Shown here one piece after another: positions 1-5,314 of a DNA stretch of 5,768 bases (the stretch's first letter is position 1; every line of letters begins with the position of its first letter). The translations under genes were made by a program, and so were the position numbers. Source of the stretch: Deltaproteobacteria bacterium (lineage in GTDB: Bacteria; Desulfobacterota; DSM-4660; Desulfatiglandales; HGW-15); the NCBI GenBank assembly GCA_024641835.1, contig JAHECH010000315.1, forward strand, positions 1 to 5,768. Reading direction: 5' to 3'. The notes beneath the pieces were generated by a model. It made no database searches. It was not told where the DNA came from and was given only the letters and a program-made list of their open reading frames with translations.

Positions 1-106
1 GGCAGAACTCCCCCATAGATAAGTCGTTGAAAAGACCAGCCCGGGAGGCTTGGAACGAAAGAAATGGCACCCATGCCCGCCGGTGCGCTTCACTCTTCCC
101 CTATCT
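1..106. other. Non-coding stretch downstream of the polysaccharide operon
   Basis: No convincing reading frame is seen here. On the minus strand, directly after the stop of the small membrane protein, there is a short potential stem, GCACC/GGTGC (positions 67-71 with 82-86), with a loop of about ten bases and then a T-rich stretch (CATTTCTTT). It could act as a weak terminator, but a 5-bp stem is too short to call one. Confidence 0.3.
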
Positions 107-535
107 TTATTGCTTTTGCGGCGGGCTCGATTTTTCCGCTTTGAGAAACGTGTCCAGGTACATGTTGCCAAGGATCTGCCTTGAATAAACAATCTTGATC
201 CTCTCCAGAAGGTCTTCGTCAGACAGGGTCTTCAGGATAGGGTGCTTCTGTTTCAAGAGCTTCAAGGCTGCGCCGGTATCTAACTCCCCGGAGGGAATCC
301 GAAGTGCACTCACCAGGGATGCGTCAATCTTCTCCCAGTCGTAGTCTTGCGCCACAATCGCTTTCCACTGGTTATCCACAAACCGCCAGGACTGGCCGGT
401 CCACTTGTCTTGTCTGACGAGTCCGTTTGGCGTCTTCACCACGGAATACCGGGGTGCAAAGTAAAAGAGAAAGAGCAAGGCAACAAAAACACCGATAAAA
501 AGCCCACCGATAAAATACATTTTCTCTCTCGCCAT
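107..535 (-). CDS. Small membrane-anchored hypothetical protein
   Basis: This 142-residue protein is not one I recognise by name. It opens with a short basic segment and one strongly hydrophobic helix (about residues 7-26), with no lipobox or evident cleavage site, so it is probably a single-pass anchored protein with the rest outside the cytoplasm. Just after the helix is a WxxxW-type hairpin segment (DKWTGQSWRFVDNQW, residues 43-57). Tryptophan-bearing strands of this kind occur in many small uncharacterised membrane proteins. The rest (about 65-135) is predicted helical and charged, ending in a Lys/Pro/Gln-rich tail. The ATG is preceded by AGGGTGA a few bases upstream. It starts 24 bp after the dehydratase stop on the same strand, so it is probably co-transcribed and may serve polysaccharide assembly or export. 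That role rests on position only. Confidence 0.75.
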   Translation of the reverse strand: MAREKMYFIGGLFIGVFVALLFLFYFAPRYSVVKTPNGLVRQDKWTGQSWRFVDNQWKAIVAQDYDWEKIDASLVSALRIPSGELDTGAALKLLKQKHPILKTLSDEDLLERIKIVYSRQILGNMYLDTFLKAEKSSPPQKQ

Positions 536-559
536 GTTTCACCCTATCTTCGTTGGTCT

Positions 560-2449
560 TTAGTGATTCGGCCTGTAATCTTCCACAATTTCCTGAAGCT
601 TTGTCTTGATCCCGCCGGCATCCTGCTCGTAAGCGAGCTTTGCCAGTTCGTCAATTACACCATTAAGACGAGTCTGATCGCACGTGATCCCTTTGAGCAC
701 TAGGATCTTTTCGTGGCTCGTGGGAAGAATTCCCTCTCCCTGCGTTATAAGCTCCTCGTAAAGCTTCTCTCCGGGTCTAAGGCCAACATAGTCTATCTTG
801 ATGTCTACGTCCGGCTCAAAGCCGGAGAGGCGTATGAGATCTCTCGCCATGTCCACAATCTTCACGGGTTGCCCCATGTCGAGGATAAACGTTTCCCCTC
901 CTTCACCCATGGCGCCCGCCTGAAGGATGAGCTGGCACGCTTCCGGAATGGTCATGAAAAAGCGGGTCATTTCAGGGTGGGTCACCGTGACAGGGCCTCC
1001 CCTTTCAATCTGCTTTTTGAAAAGGGGGACGACGCTGCCCACACTCCCTACGACATTGCCGAACCGGACGGTCATAAATTTCGTTCCCGTAAGGGTGCAT
1101 CCATTCTGGCCTTGAACGAGCAGTTCCGCAATCCTCTTGGAAGCTCCCATGACGCTCACGGGCCGCACCGCCTTGTCGGTGGAGACAAGAACAAATTGCT
1201 CCACCCTGTGCTGCTTGCTCATATCAATCACATTGCGCGTGCCAAGGACATTGTTCTTGATCGCTTTCCAGGGCAGGAGTTCCATCATGGGCACATGTTT
1301 GTAGGCAGCAGCATGAAACACAACTCTCGGCCGGTATGCTGAAAAAGCCTTCGTAAGCTGCTGCCGGTCCCTGATGTCTCCCAGGACGGGTACGGTCCGA
1401 ACATGGGGAAAGTCTGTCCTGAGTTCCAGGCCGATTTCGTACAGAGGGCTTTCCGCCCGATCGTACAGGACTAGCTTCTCCGGACCGAAACGGCAGATCT
1501 GCCGGCATAGCTCTGAGCCGATGGATCCTCCGGCGCCGGTGACGAGCACCAGCGAGTTCTTAATGTAGGCGCCGATCCGGTCTTCTTCCAGACGAATCGT
1601 CTCTCTGCCGAGCAGGTCCCTATAGGCGACTTCGCGGATCGCCTTTACACTCACCTGCCCGCCGATCAGTTCCCCTATGCCGGGCACGGTCTTGTAAGGG
1701 AGGCCGCTTTCCGCACACCTTGAGAGGAGTCTGCGCATTTCCCCGGAGGTCGCCGAGGGAATGGCGATGAGGAGTTCTTCCGCCCGCGCCCTTTCCGCGA
1801 TAGGCTTGAGGTCTTCGCTCGTCCCCAGTACAGGAACCCCGTGGATCTGCTTTCCCACCTTCACTTCATCGTCATCGATGAAGCCTACAACCTGGTACCG
1901 CAGCCCCGCATTTTCCAGGATCTCCCGGAGAATCTTTTCACCCGAATCCCCGGCTCCTATGATCAACAGATTCTTCGCCCCTTTTCGGGACTTTGTCCCG
2001 AGACCAAGAAAACTTGTTCCGGCCAGCCGGCTGAGGCCGTATCCAAGACCGACCCAGAAGAAGAGGCGGATGCCGAGCCTGTAGCCACCGATGAAAAAGA
2101 TCGTCAGGAACCAGTCAATAATAAAGGTTGCTCTTGAAAAGCCCTCAAACCCATGGGTGAACAGGATGAGACAAACCACGAGGAGCGAGCTTACACTCGC
2201 TGCCTTGATAATGTTGACGAGATCGGAAATGCTCGTGTATCGCCACATCCCTCGGTAGAGGTCGAAAAGATAGAACACAAGAATTTTGATGAGCAGGATA
2301 AAAGGGAGGATCCAGATCATGAGCCTATACTGGCTCTCAGGGATCTCGAAATTGAACCGCAGCTCGTGAGCAGAATACCAGGAGAGAGCGACCAGAAGGA
2401 TGTCGGCGCCCAGGACAACAAAAAGATTTAAATAACGATCTCTTCTCAT
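560..2449 (-). CDS. Membrane-bound nucleoside-diphosphate-sugar 4,6-dehydratase (WbpM/PglF/CapD family)
   Basis: This 629-residue enzyme has the full architecture of the large WbpM/PglF/CapD proteins, which convert UDP-GlcNAc to a 4-keto-6-deoxy sugar for O-antigen, capsule or glycan synthesis. Four membrane helices lie near residues 8-27, 43-62, 82-100 and 108-127. A first Rossmann fold begins with GAGDSGE (165-171). The catalytic NAD(P)-binding fold begins with TGAGGSIGS (304-312). STDKAVRP (423-430) and MGASKR (434-439) carry the active site. With a constant offset of 293, D425, K426 and K438 match Asp132, Lys133 and Lys145 of FlaA1 (recalled numbering), and Met434 stands where FlaA1 has Tyr141. 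That Met is characteristic of the long membrane-bound subgroup, so it is not a defect. RPGEKLYEEL (558-567) is also typical. The length is normal. The linker at about 135-160 looks somewhat long and is Gly/Lys-rich. AGGAAG lies 5 bases before the ATG. The exact sugar product cannot be told from sequence alone. Confidence 0.96.
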   Translation of the reverse strand: MRRDRYLNLFVVLGADILLVALSWYSAHELRFNFEIPESQYRLMIWILPFILLIKILVFYLFDLYRGMWRYTSISDLVNIIKAASVSSLLVVCLILFTHGFEGFSRATFIIDWFLTIFFIGGYRLGIRLFFWVGLGYGLSRLAGTSFLGLGTKSRKGAKNLLIIGAGDSGEKILREILENAGLRYQVVGFIDDDEVKVGKQIHGVPVLGTSEDLKPIAERARAEELLIAIPSATSGEMRRLLSRCAESGLPYKTVPGIGELIGGQVSVKAIREVAYRDLLGRETIRLEEDRIGAYIKNSLVLVTGAGGSIGSELCRQICRFGPEKLVLYDRAESPLYEIGLELRTDFPHVRTVPVLGDIRDRQQLTKAFSAYRPRVVFHAAAYKHVPMMELLPWKAIKNNVLGTRNVIDMSKQHRVEQFVLVSTDKAVRPVSVMGASKRIAELLVQGQNGCTLTGTKFMTVRFGNVVGSVGSVVPLFKKQIERGGPVTVTHPEMTRFFMTIPEACQLILQAGAMGEGGETFILDMGQPVKIVDMARDLIRLSGFEPDVDIKIDYVGLRPGEKLYEELITQGEGILPTSHEKILVLKGITCDQTRLNGVIDELAKLAYEQDAGGIKTKLQEIVEDYRPNH

Positions 2450-2454
2450 TGCGT

Positions 2455-2460
2455 CTTCCT
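2455..2460 (-). promoter_or_regulatory. Ribosome binding site of the dehydratase gene
   Basis: On the minus strand AGGAAG sits five bases before the ATG at 2449, which supports that start. The CTTTGCG repeat cluster begins only 13 bases further upstream, so the untranslated leader, and perhaps the promoter, must run through repeat sequence. Confidence 0.6.
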
Positions 2461-2473
2461 ACCTACAAAAAGC

Positions 2474-2608
2474 CTTTCTTTGCGTTCTTTGCGTCTTTGC
2501 GTGACAAAAGCATCCTCTCGCCAAGACGCCAAGCGCGCCAAAGCTTTTTATCCTTTTAAGAACCAACAAAAAGTCTTTCTTTGCGCTCTTTGCGCCTTTG
2601 CGTGATAA
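2474..2608. repeat. CTTTGCG repeat cluster 1
   Basis: Three arms of one degenerate repeat are seen: a direct arm at 2474-2510 built from CTTTGCGT-like units ending in TTTGCGTGA, an inverted arm at 2516-2543 (TCTCGCCAAGACGCCAAG...), and a second direct arm at 2574-2608. In each arm the motif recurs about every 9 bases. Read on the minus strand the direct arms translate as strings like SRKGAKSAKK, which I recall as a common spurious-ORF signature in environmental bacterial genomes. The cluster fills the space between the dehydratase gene and the 81-residue gene. The last 48 bp (2561-2608) recur at 3450-3497 with three mismatches, and 2474-2525 recurs at 3464-3515 with five mismatches in 52. Confidence 0.85.
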
Positions 2609-2613
2609 GAACG

Positions 2614-2859
2614 CTACCACCTGCCCGCTTTCTTTGCTTCCCACACAAATTCGGATGCTTCCTCGAGCCAATCCAGAATTTGTTCACGAGTGAATGAACC
2701 TGATAGCCTCAGTTCTTCCTCGGAATGGGATCGCTGATAGTCATTGGTATCTTTCAGCCAATCCATTAACCATTCGTCAGGGACCGACGACCGGCGATCG
2801 AAGACTTTGTCCAGCGGGGTCTTGATGTAACCGAACTCGTAAAGACGTTCCACGTCCAT
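2614..2859 (-). CDS. Small acidic hypothetical protein paired with a nucleotidyltransferase
   Basis: This 81-residue protein is unrecognised. It is rich in Asp/Glu and Trp (DEWLMDWLKD at 28-37, ILDWLEEASEFVWEAKKAGRW at 61-81), looks mostly helical, and has no membrane segment or cysteine. Its ATG overlaps the TAA of the upstream nucleotidyltransferase in the string TAATG, a one-base overlap, so the two are almost certainly translationally coupled. AAGG inside the upstream gene provides a binding site about six bases before the ATG. In MNT-HEPN pairs the partner is a HEPN protein with an R-x4-6-H motif; no such motif is present, so this is not a standard HEPN toxin. Its stop lies six bases from a repeat arm. 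It may be the cognate partner of the nucleotidyltransferase in a toxin-antitoxin-like pair, which is inferred from arrangement only. Confidence 0.75.
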   Translation of the reverse strand: MDVERLYEFGYIKTPLDKVFDRRSSVPDEWLMDWLKDTNDYQRSHSEEELRLSGSFTREQILDWLEEASEFVWEAKKAGRW

Positions 2860-3356
2860 TATTGGCCTTTCTTCATGCTCATAATCTTCTTGAGATGCTC
2901 GACATCCTCGAGGTCTCTCGGCCTGCCTGTCGTGACCTTCATCCTGATGAGGTCGTGCAGGGAAATCACAGCCACCTTTATCCCGGCTATGATCATTTCT
3001 TCTTTTCTTCCATAAGATTCTTCGAAGCTGAGCGGGTTCACCAGGAAGATGTCTATCTGCCTAAAAGGCTTCAGGGGATCTATGAAAGTAAAGACCACCG
3101 CACCCTTTTTCTCTATCCACTCGTCCCTTTTTTCTTTTGAGAGTAACTCCTCTGGTTTTATAGGTGCCCTGGGGGAATACCCCTGCCGTTCCATGATGGA
3201 GACGATTTTGGTCAGATTCTCCTCAGAGAGATCAACCATGATATCCAGATCCACCGTCATTCTCACATACCCATAAATATTGGCTGCCACACCTCCAACA
3301 ACCAGGTATCGAACTTCATCCCTCTCGAATTGTTTGAAGATTTCCTCGTAAATCAT
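2859..3356 (-). CDS. Nucleotidyltransferase-fold protein (toxin-antitoxin or AbiEii-like class)
   Basis: This 165-residue protein carries the signature of the polymerase-beta-type nucleotidyltransferase fold: LVVGGVAANIYGY followed by TVDLDIMVD, so the GG pair is at residues 21-22 and the two metal-binding aspartates are D36 and D38. A likely third acidic residue is D102 in RQIDIFL. The C-terminal part, ISLHDLIRMKVTTGRPRDLEDVEHL (131-155), has the DLI-x-K-x-x-x-x-RxxDLxDV pattern seen in small stand-alone nucleotidyltransferases found in toxin-antitoxin and AbiEii-like loci. It would transfer a nucleotide from NTP to an RNA, tRNA or protein target; the target is unknown. No strong Shine-Dalgarno is seen before the ATG, but the start fits the family because the fold begins almost at once. 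It is followed by the overlapping 81-residue gene, and the pair is bracketed by CTTTGCG repeat clusters. Confidence 0.85.
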   Translation of the reverse strand: MIYEEIFKQFERDEVRYLVVGGVAANIYGYVRMTVDLDIMVDLSEENLTKIVSIMERQGYSPRAPIKPEELLSKEKRDEWIEKKGAVVFTFIDPLKPFRQIDIFLVNPLSFEESYGRKEEMIIAGIKVAVISLHDLIRMKVTTGRPRDLEDVEHLKKIMSMKKGQ

Positions 3357-3380
3357 TTTATCAATCGATCCGCAGATACA

Positions 3381-3515
3381 GATTAGGGACCTTTCTTTGC
3401 GCTCTTTGCGCCTTTGCGTGACACCCTAATCCCTCCTCATGCTTCTAACAACCAACAAAAAGTCTTTCTTCGCGCACTTTGCGTCTTTGCGTGATAAAAG
3501 CGTCCTCTCGCCAAG
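3381..3515. repeat. CTTTGCG repeat cluster 2
   Basis: A direct arm at 3391-3422 (CTTTCTTTGCGCTCTTTGCG...) is framed by an 8-bp inverted repeat, GATTAGGG at 3381-3388 and CCCTAATC at 3424-3431. A second direct arm is at 3464-3498, followed by a truncated inverted arm at 3506-3515 (TCTCGCCAAG). The block 3450-3497 matches cluster 1 at 2561-2608 in 45 of 48 positions. The cluster lies between the VapC gene and the nucleotidyltransferase gene, so any promoter for the latter must lie in or next to it. Confidence 0.85.
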
Positions 3516-3569
3516 CCGGTCCAGAGTGTCCACGGATTTAAGGAAGAGCCACAGGCAGGAGTAGAAATA

Positions 3570-3974
3570 TCAGGCGAGCCAGTTTTCCACCTTCAAATTC
3601 GGTCCCCGCTCAAACTCCCCGGTATTGTTCGTCACAAGTGCGGCATTGAGGAATGCCGCATGGGAAGCAATCAGAAGATCAATCGCACCCACAGGAGTCC
3701 CTTTTTTCTTCAGGTGAGCCCTTATCCGCCCGTAAACCGGGCAAGCTCCGCTCGGCCAATCCAACACCTTCACGAAATCGAGGAAATCCCGCAACGCAGC
3801 TTCGTTTTGCTTTTTCTTCTCCGAAAGGGCAACACCGTACCACAGTTCCGCAGCAACAATGCTGGATATCGCCACATCCTCCACGTCAAGGCCTAACAGC
3901 CTGGCACTGATTTTTTCCGGCCTTTGCTTGATGAGGCCGATGCAGGTATTCCTATCCAGCATGTAACGGATCAC
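3570..3974 (-). CDS. vapC: VapC-family PIN-domain ribonuclease toxin, without adjacent antitoxin
   Basis: This 134-residue protein is a full-length type II VapC toxin, a magnesium-dependent endoribonuclease that typically cleaves tRNA or rRNA. MIRYMLDRNTCIGLIKQRPEK at the N-terminus, AELWYGV (42-48), AIDLLIAS (97-104) and VTNNTGEF (114-121) are family hallmarks. The expected metal-binding acids are present: D7, E43 and D99, with N116/N117 near the fourth site. Arg8 and Gly13 stand where close relatives, as I recall them, usually have Thr and Tyr; whether this matters is unknown. The GTG start at 3974 is preferred because AAAGGGG lies about six bases upstream and the family normally has these four residues before MLD; an ATG at 3962 is the alternative. 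A vapB gene would normally sit immediately upstream and overlap, but only tandem repeats are found there. The next gene downstream is over 200 bp away. Confidence 0.9.
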   Translation of the reverse strand: MIRYMLDRNTCIGLIKQRPEKISARLLGLDVEDVAISSIVAAELWYGVALSEKKKQNEAALRDFLDFVKVLDWPSGACPVYGRIRAHLKKKGTPVGAIDLLIASHAAFLNAALVTNNTGEFERGPNLKVENWLA

Positions 3975-4011
3975 GAGAGACCCCTTTCCTCTGCTGGTTG
4001 ATCCGCTATAC

Positions 4012-4047
4012 TGTCTGGTCTGTCTAGTCTGTTTGGTCTATTTGGTC
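4012..4047. repeat. Tandem 9-bp array, four units (TGTCTGGTC type)
   Basis: Four consecutive 9-base units are seen: TGTCTGGTC, TGTCTAGTC, TGTTTGGTC and TATTTGGTC, consensus TRTYTRGTC. The array begins 38 bases upstream of the VapC start, where the promoter or antitoxin of a vapC gene is expected. The units are too short and spacer-less to be a CRISPR. They could be iterated binding sites or a slippage product. Confidence 0.8.
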
Positions 4048-4091
4048 AACAGATGCGAGAAAGGCAACGTAAAGCCAGAGATCAATAAAAC

Positions 4092-4115
4092 CAGATGACA
4101 GAGGTCAGATGACAG
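4092..4115. repeat. Direct repeat CAGATGACAG, two copies
   Basis: CAGATGACAG occurs at 4092-4101 and again at 4106-4115, separated by AGGT, giving a 14-base period. It resembles the purine-rich array at 4193-4219 and may belong to the same repeat family. Confidence 0.65.
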
Positions 4116-4122
4116 CAGGACC

Positions 4123-4158
4123 AAGTGCCTAGAATGCCTAAAATGTCTAAAGTGCCTA
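4123..4158. repeat. Tandem 9-bp array, four units (AAGTGCCTA type)
   Basis: Four consecutive 9-base units are seen: AAGTGCCTA, GAATGCCTA, AAATGTCTA and AAGTGCCTA, with a decaying fifth unit (AAGTTGGAG). The period equals that of the array at 4012-4047 but the unit sequence is different, so two unrelated 9-mers have been amplified within 150 bp. Confidence 0.8.
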
Positions 4159-4192
4159 AAGTTGGAGAATTCAACACAGAACCACAGTAAAA

Positions 4193-4234
4193 GACAGAGG
4201 ACGGAGGACAGAGGTCAGAACCTCAGAGCCTCAG
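4193..4234. repeat. Purine-rich heptamer array (GACAGAG) and CCTCAGAG duplication
   Basis: GACAGAG, GACGGAG, GACAGAG and the diverged GTCAGAA follow one another at 4193-4220 with a 7-base period. CCTCAGAG and CCTCAG follow directly at 4221-4234. Such GAGGACAGAGGTCAG strings, read as ...RTEDRGQ..., are another spurious-ORF signature I associate with repeat-rich environmental genomes. Confidence 0.65.
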
Positions 4235-4288
4235 TACAAAACGGCTGGAGCATGGGGCAAACCGGAAGAGGGACAAAGCAACAAGCAG

Positions 4289-4325
4289 TGTTCCCGAAAA
4301 TAGCCTTGGGCAGACATCGGTAAAA
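4289..4325. repeat. 37-bp palindromic repeat, copy A
   Basis: This is a diverged copy of the palindrome best seen at 5434-5470. It contains CCCGAAAATAGCC, loop TTG, then GGCAGACATCGGTAAAA, whose right half matches copy C in 15 of 17 positions. The remaining stem is CCGA/TCGG outside and GCC/GGC inside. It lies with copy B downstream of the DUF3368 gene. Confidence 0.75.
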
Positions 4326-4335
4326 GTGCGCAGGA

Positions 4336-4372
4336 AGTTACAGAAAAAGGCCCAAAACTGAAATCGGCAGAT
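4336..4372. repeat. 37-bp palindromic repeat, copy B
   Basis: This is the most diverged copy, aligned without gaps to copy C: AAAAAGGCC, loop CAA, then CTGAAATCGG, followed by CAGAT in place of TAAAA. It begins 47 bases after copy A. Pairing has largely decayed. Read on the minus strand it contains GGGCCTTTTT about 70 bases past the DUF3368 stop, a weak resemblance to a terminator, but the stem is poor. Confidence 0.6.
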
Positions 4373-4423
4373 CACAGGCCTGCCGCAGGAGATGAATTCC
4401 GGCATCTCTACCCTTCATCTTTG

Positions 4424-4936
4424 TCACTGGTCTTTCAGCTTCCCCAGAACACGGCGGCAAAGCTCTTCCGAAATCCAGATATCTTCTCTGCCTATGATTG
4501 CTTCAATGGTACTCTCAACATCATTAAACCCTAGCAGCCCGGTGCGATAGGCCTGAATAATAACGCCCAGCGTCCCCTTAATGTTCATACCTCGTGCCTT
4601 TGCTTCCTCACGGACTTTTTCATCATCAGACAACGCCAGGTCAGCTTTATCCCTTTTGGCAAGGTACAAAGTCTGCTTCTCACCCGCATCTAAAGGGAGA
4701 TCTTGAATGTCAGGGGGAAGGTCGCCCTCACTCACCTCGAGAACTTTTAACTTCCCTTGTTGAACTGCCAGTTGAACGAGAAAGGCATCAGAGTATCCTC
4801 GTTCACGGCCTCGAACAACGACTTCGGCAAAAACGGCTGTCGGAAAGCTTACTTGCCCATAAAGACGCGGAAGAAGGTCCAGCAGTCCGAGCTTTGCGAG
4901 AGCCATCAGTGGTCCCGAGTTGATGACGACGATCAC
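4424..4936 (-). CDS. DUF3368 PIN-like protein, probable toxin of a UPF0175-DUF3368 module
   Basis: This 170-residue protein matches DUF3368, a PIN-like family that occurs next to UPF0175 genes and is predicted to be a toxin nuclease. Hallmarks are MIVVINSGPLMALAKLGLLDLL (1-22), FPTAVFAEV (31-39), LDAGEKQTLYLA (82-93), LALSDDEKVREEAKARGM (100-117) and IKGTLGVI (119-126). Likely active-site acids are E38, E86 and D104/D105. Residue 6 is Asn where VapC proteins have the first catalytic Asp; from memory Asn here is common in DUF3368, so it is not taken as a mutation, though nuclease activity is unproven for the family. The start is GTG, sharing four bases (GTGA) with the UPF0175 stop. A strong site, GAGGAAGAGG, lies within the end of the upstream gene, 4 bases before the GTG. 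Two 37-bp palindromes lie 50-135 bp downstream. Confidence 0.9.
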   Translation of the reverse strand: MIVVINSGPLMALAKLGLLDLLPRLYGQVSFPTAVFAEVVVRGRERGYSDAFLVQLAVQQGKLKVLEVSEGDLPPDIQDLPLDAGEKQTLYLAKRDKADLALSDDEKVREEAKARGMNIKGTLGVIIQAYRTGLLGFNDVESTIEAIIGREDIWISEELCRRVLGKLKDQ

Positions 4937-5196
4937 GCCGCCTCTTCCTCTGCCATCTTCTCTGACCAGCGTGGAAAGACTCCGAACGCCCTTGCCTGCC
5001 GAATCATTTCCTGCTCCGGCAATCCAGCCAATTCAGCTGCCCTACCAAATGATATAAGGCCTCGTTGATACAGAAGGAGAACTTCCTGGATCTTGATCTG
5101 AGATAGGCCCAAAAGGAGCAGTTCCCCTAATCTGTCCTTGTATGGCTCCAACTCCGCCAACTTATCATCGGAAATGTCGATAACTGTCTTTGCCAT
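4933..5196 (-). CDS. UPF0175 family protein, probable HTH antitoxin
   Basis: This 87-residue protein resembles UPF0175, small helix-turn-helix proteins that commonly precede DUF3368 or PIN genes and are predicted antitoxins and autorepressors. The N-terminal part (MAKTVIDISDDKLAEL, then LGELLLLGLSQIKIQEVLLLYQRG) is the usual helical lead-in. The HTH is at about residues 45-72, with GLISFGRAAELAGLPEQEMI as the recognisable core, followed by FGVFPRWSEK. The acidic C-terminus would be free to contact the toxin. The ATG is preceded by AGAGGG with a seven-base spacer and a promoter-like pair further up. Overlap with the downstream gene (GTGA) implies translational coupling, as expected for an antitoxin-toxin pair. 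If it autoregulates, an operator should lie near 5197-5273; no clear palindrome is visible there. Confidence 0.88.
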   Translation of the reverse strand: MAKTVIDISDDKLAELEPYKDRLGELLLLGLSQIKIQEVLLLYQRGLISFGRAAELAGLPEQEMIRQARAFGVFPRWSEKMAEEEAA

Positions 5197-5203
5197 GGTT
5201 GCA

Positions 5204-5209
5204 CCCTCT
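5204..5209 (-). promoter_or_regulatory. Ribosome binding site of the UPF0175 gene
   Basis: AGAGGG on the minus strand, seven bases before the ATG at 5196, is a good Shine-Dalgarno sequence and supports that start. Confidence 0.7.
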
Positions 5210-5244
5210 TCTAGACCTCGATTCGCCTAAACTCTTCTTCATAC

Positions 5245-5273
5245 TCTATAGCTCCAAAGATCACGATTTACAA
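5245..5273 (-). promoter_or_regulatory. Candidate sigma-70-type promoter for the UPF0175-DUF3368 operon
   Basis: On the minus strand TTGTAA (5268-5273) and TATAGA (5245-5250) are separated by exactly 17 bases. They would give a leader of about 40 bases before the ATG at 5196. Each hexamer matches the consensus in four positions, so chance is possible, but position and spacing are right. Confidence 0.4.
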
Positions 5274-5314
5274 CCTGTTTTGGCTGTTCGAGGATCTCCC
5301 TCTTTTGTGGCGAA

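Noticed and set aside
713..1342. Plus-strand 209-codon open frame
   Set aside because: It lies wholly antisense to the well-supported dehydratase gene and shows no recognisable domain; its His/Arg/Gly-rich composition is that of an antisense shadow.
560..2449. Met434 in place of the catalytic Tyr as a broken active site
   Set aside because: The long membrane-bound WbpM/PglF-type enzymes normally have Met here, and the remaining Asp-Lys and Lys residues are intact.
2459..2671. Minus-strand 70-codon open frame
   Set aside because: Its translation is made of repeat-derived strings (SRKGAKSAKK, HAKTQRTQRK) and it overlaps the end of the 81-residue gene.
4012..4158. Possible CRISPR-like array
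   Set aside because: The 9-bp units are directly adjacent, with no unique spacers of regular length and no cas genes nearby.
4223..4405. Minus-strand 60-codon open frame rich in Phe and Cys
   Set aside because: It spans palindrome copies A and B, has no homology I recognise, and is best explained as non-coding repeat sequence.
4424..4936. Asn6 in the DUF3368 protein as an inactivating mutation
   Set aside because: Asn at this position is, from memory, common in DUF3368 proteins, so it is not evidence of decay without an alignment.
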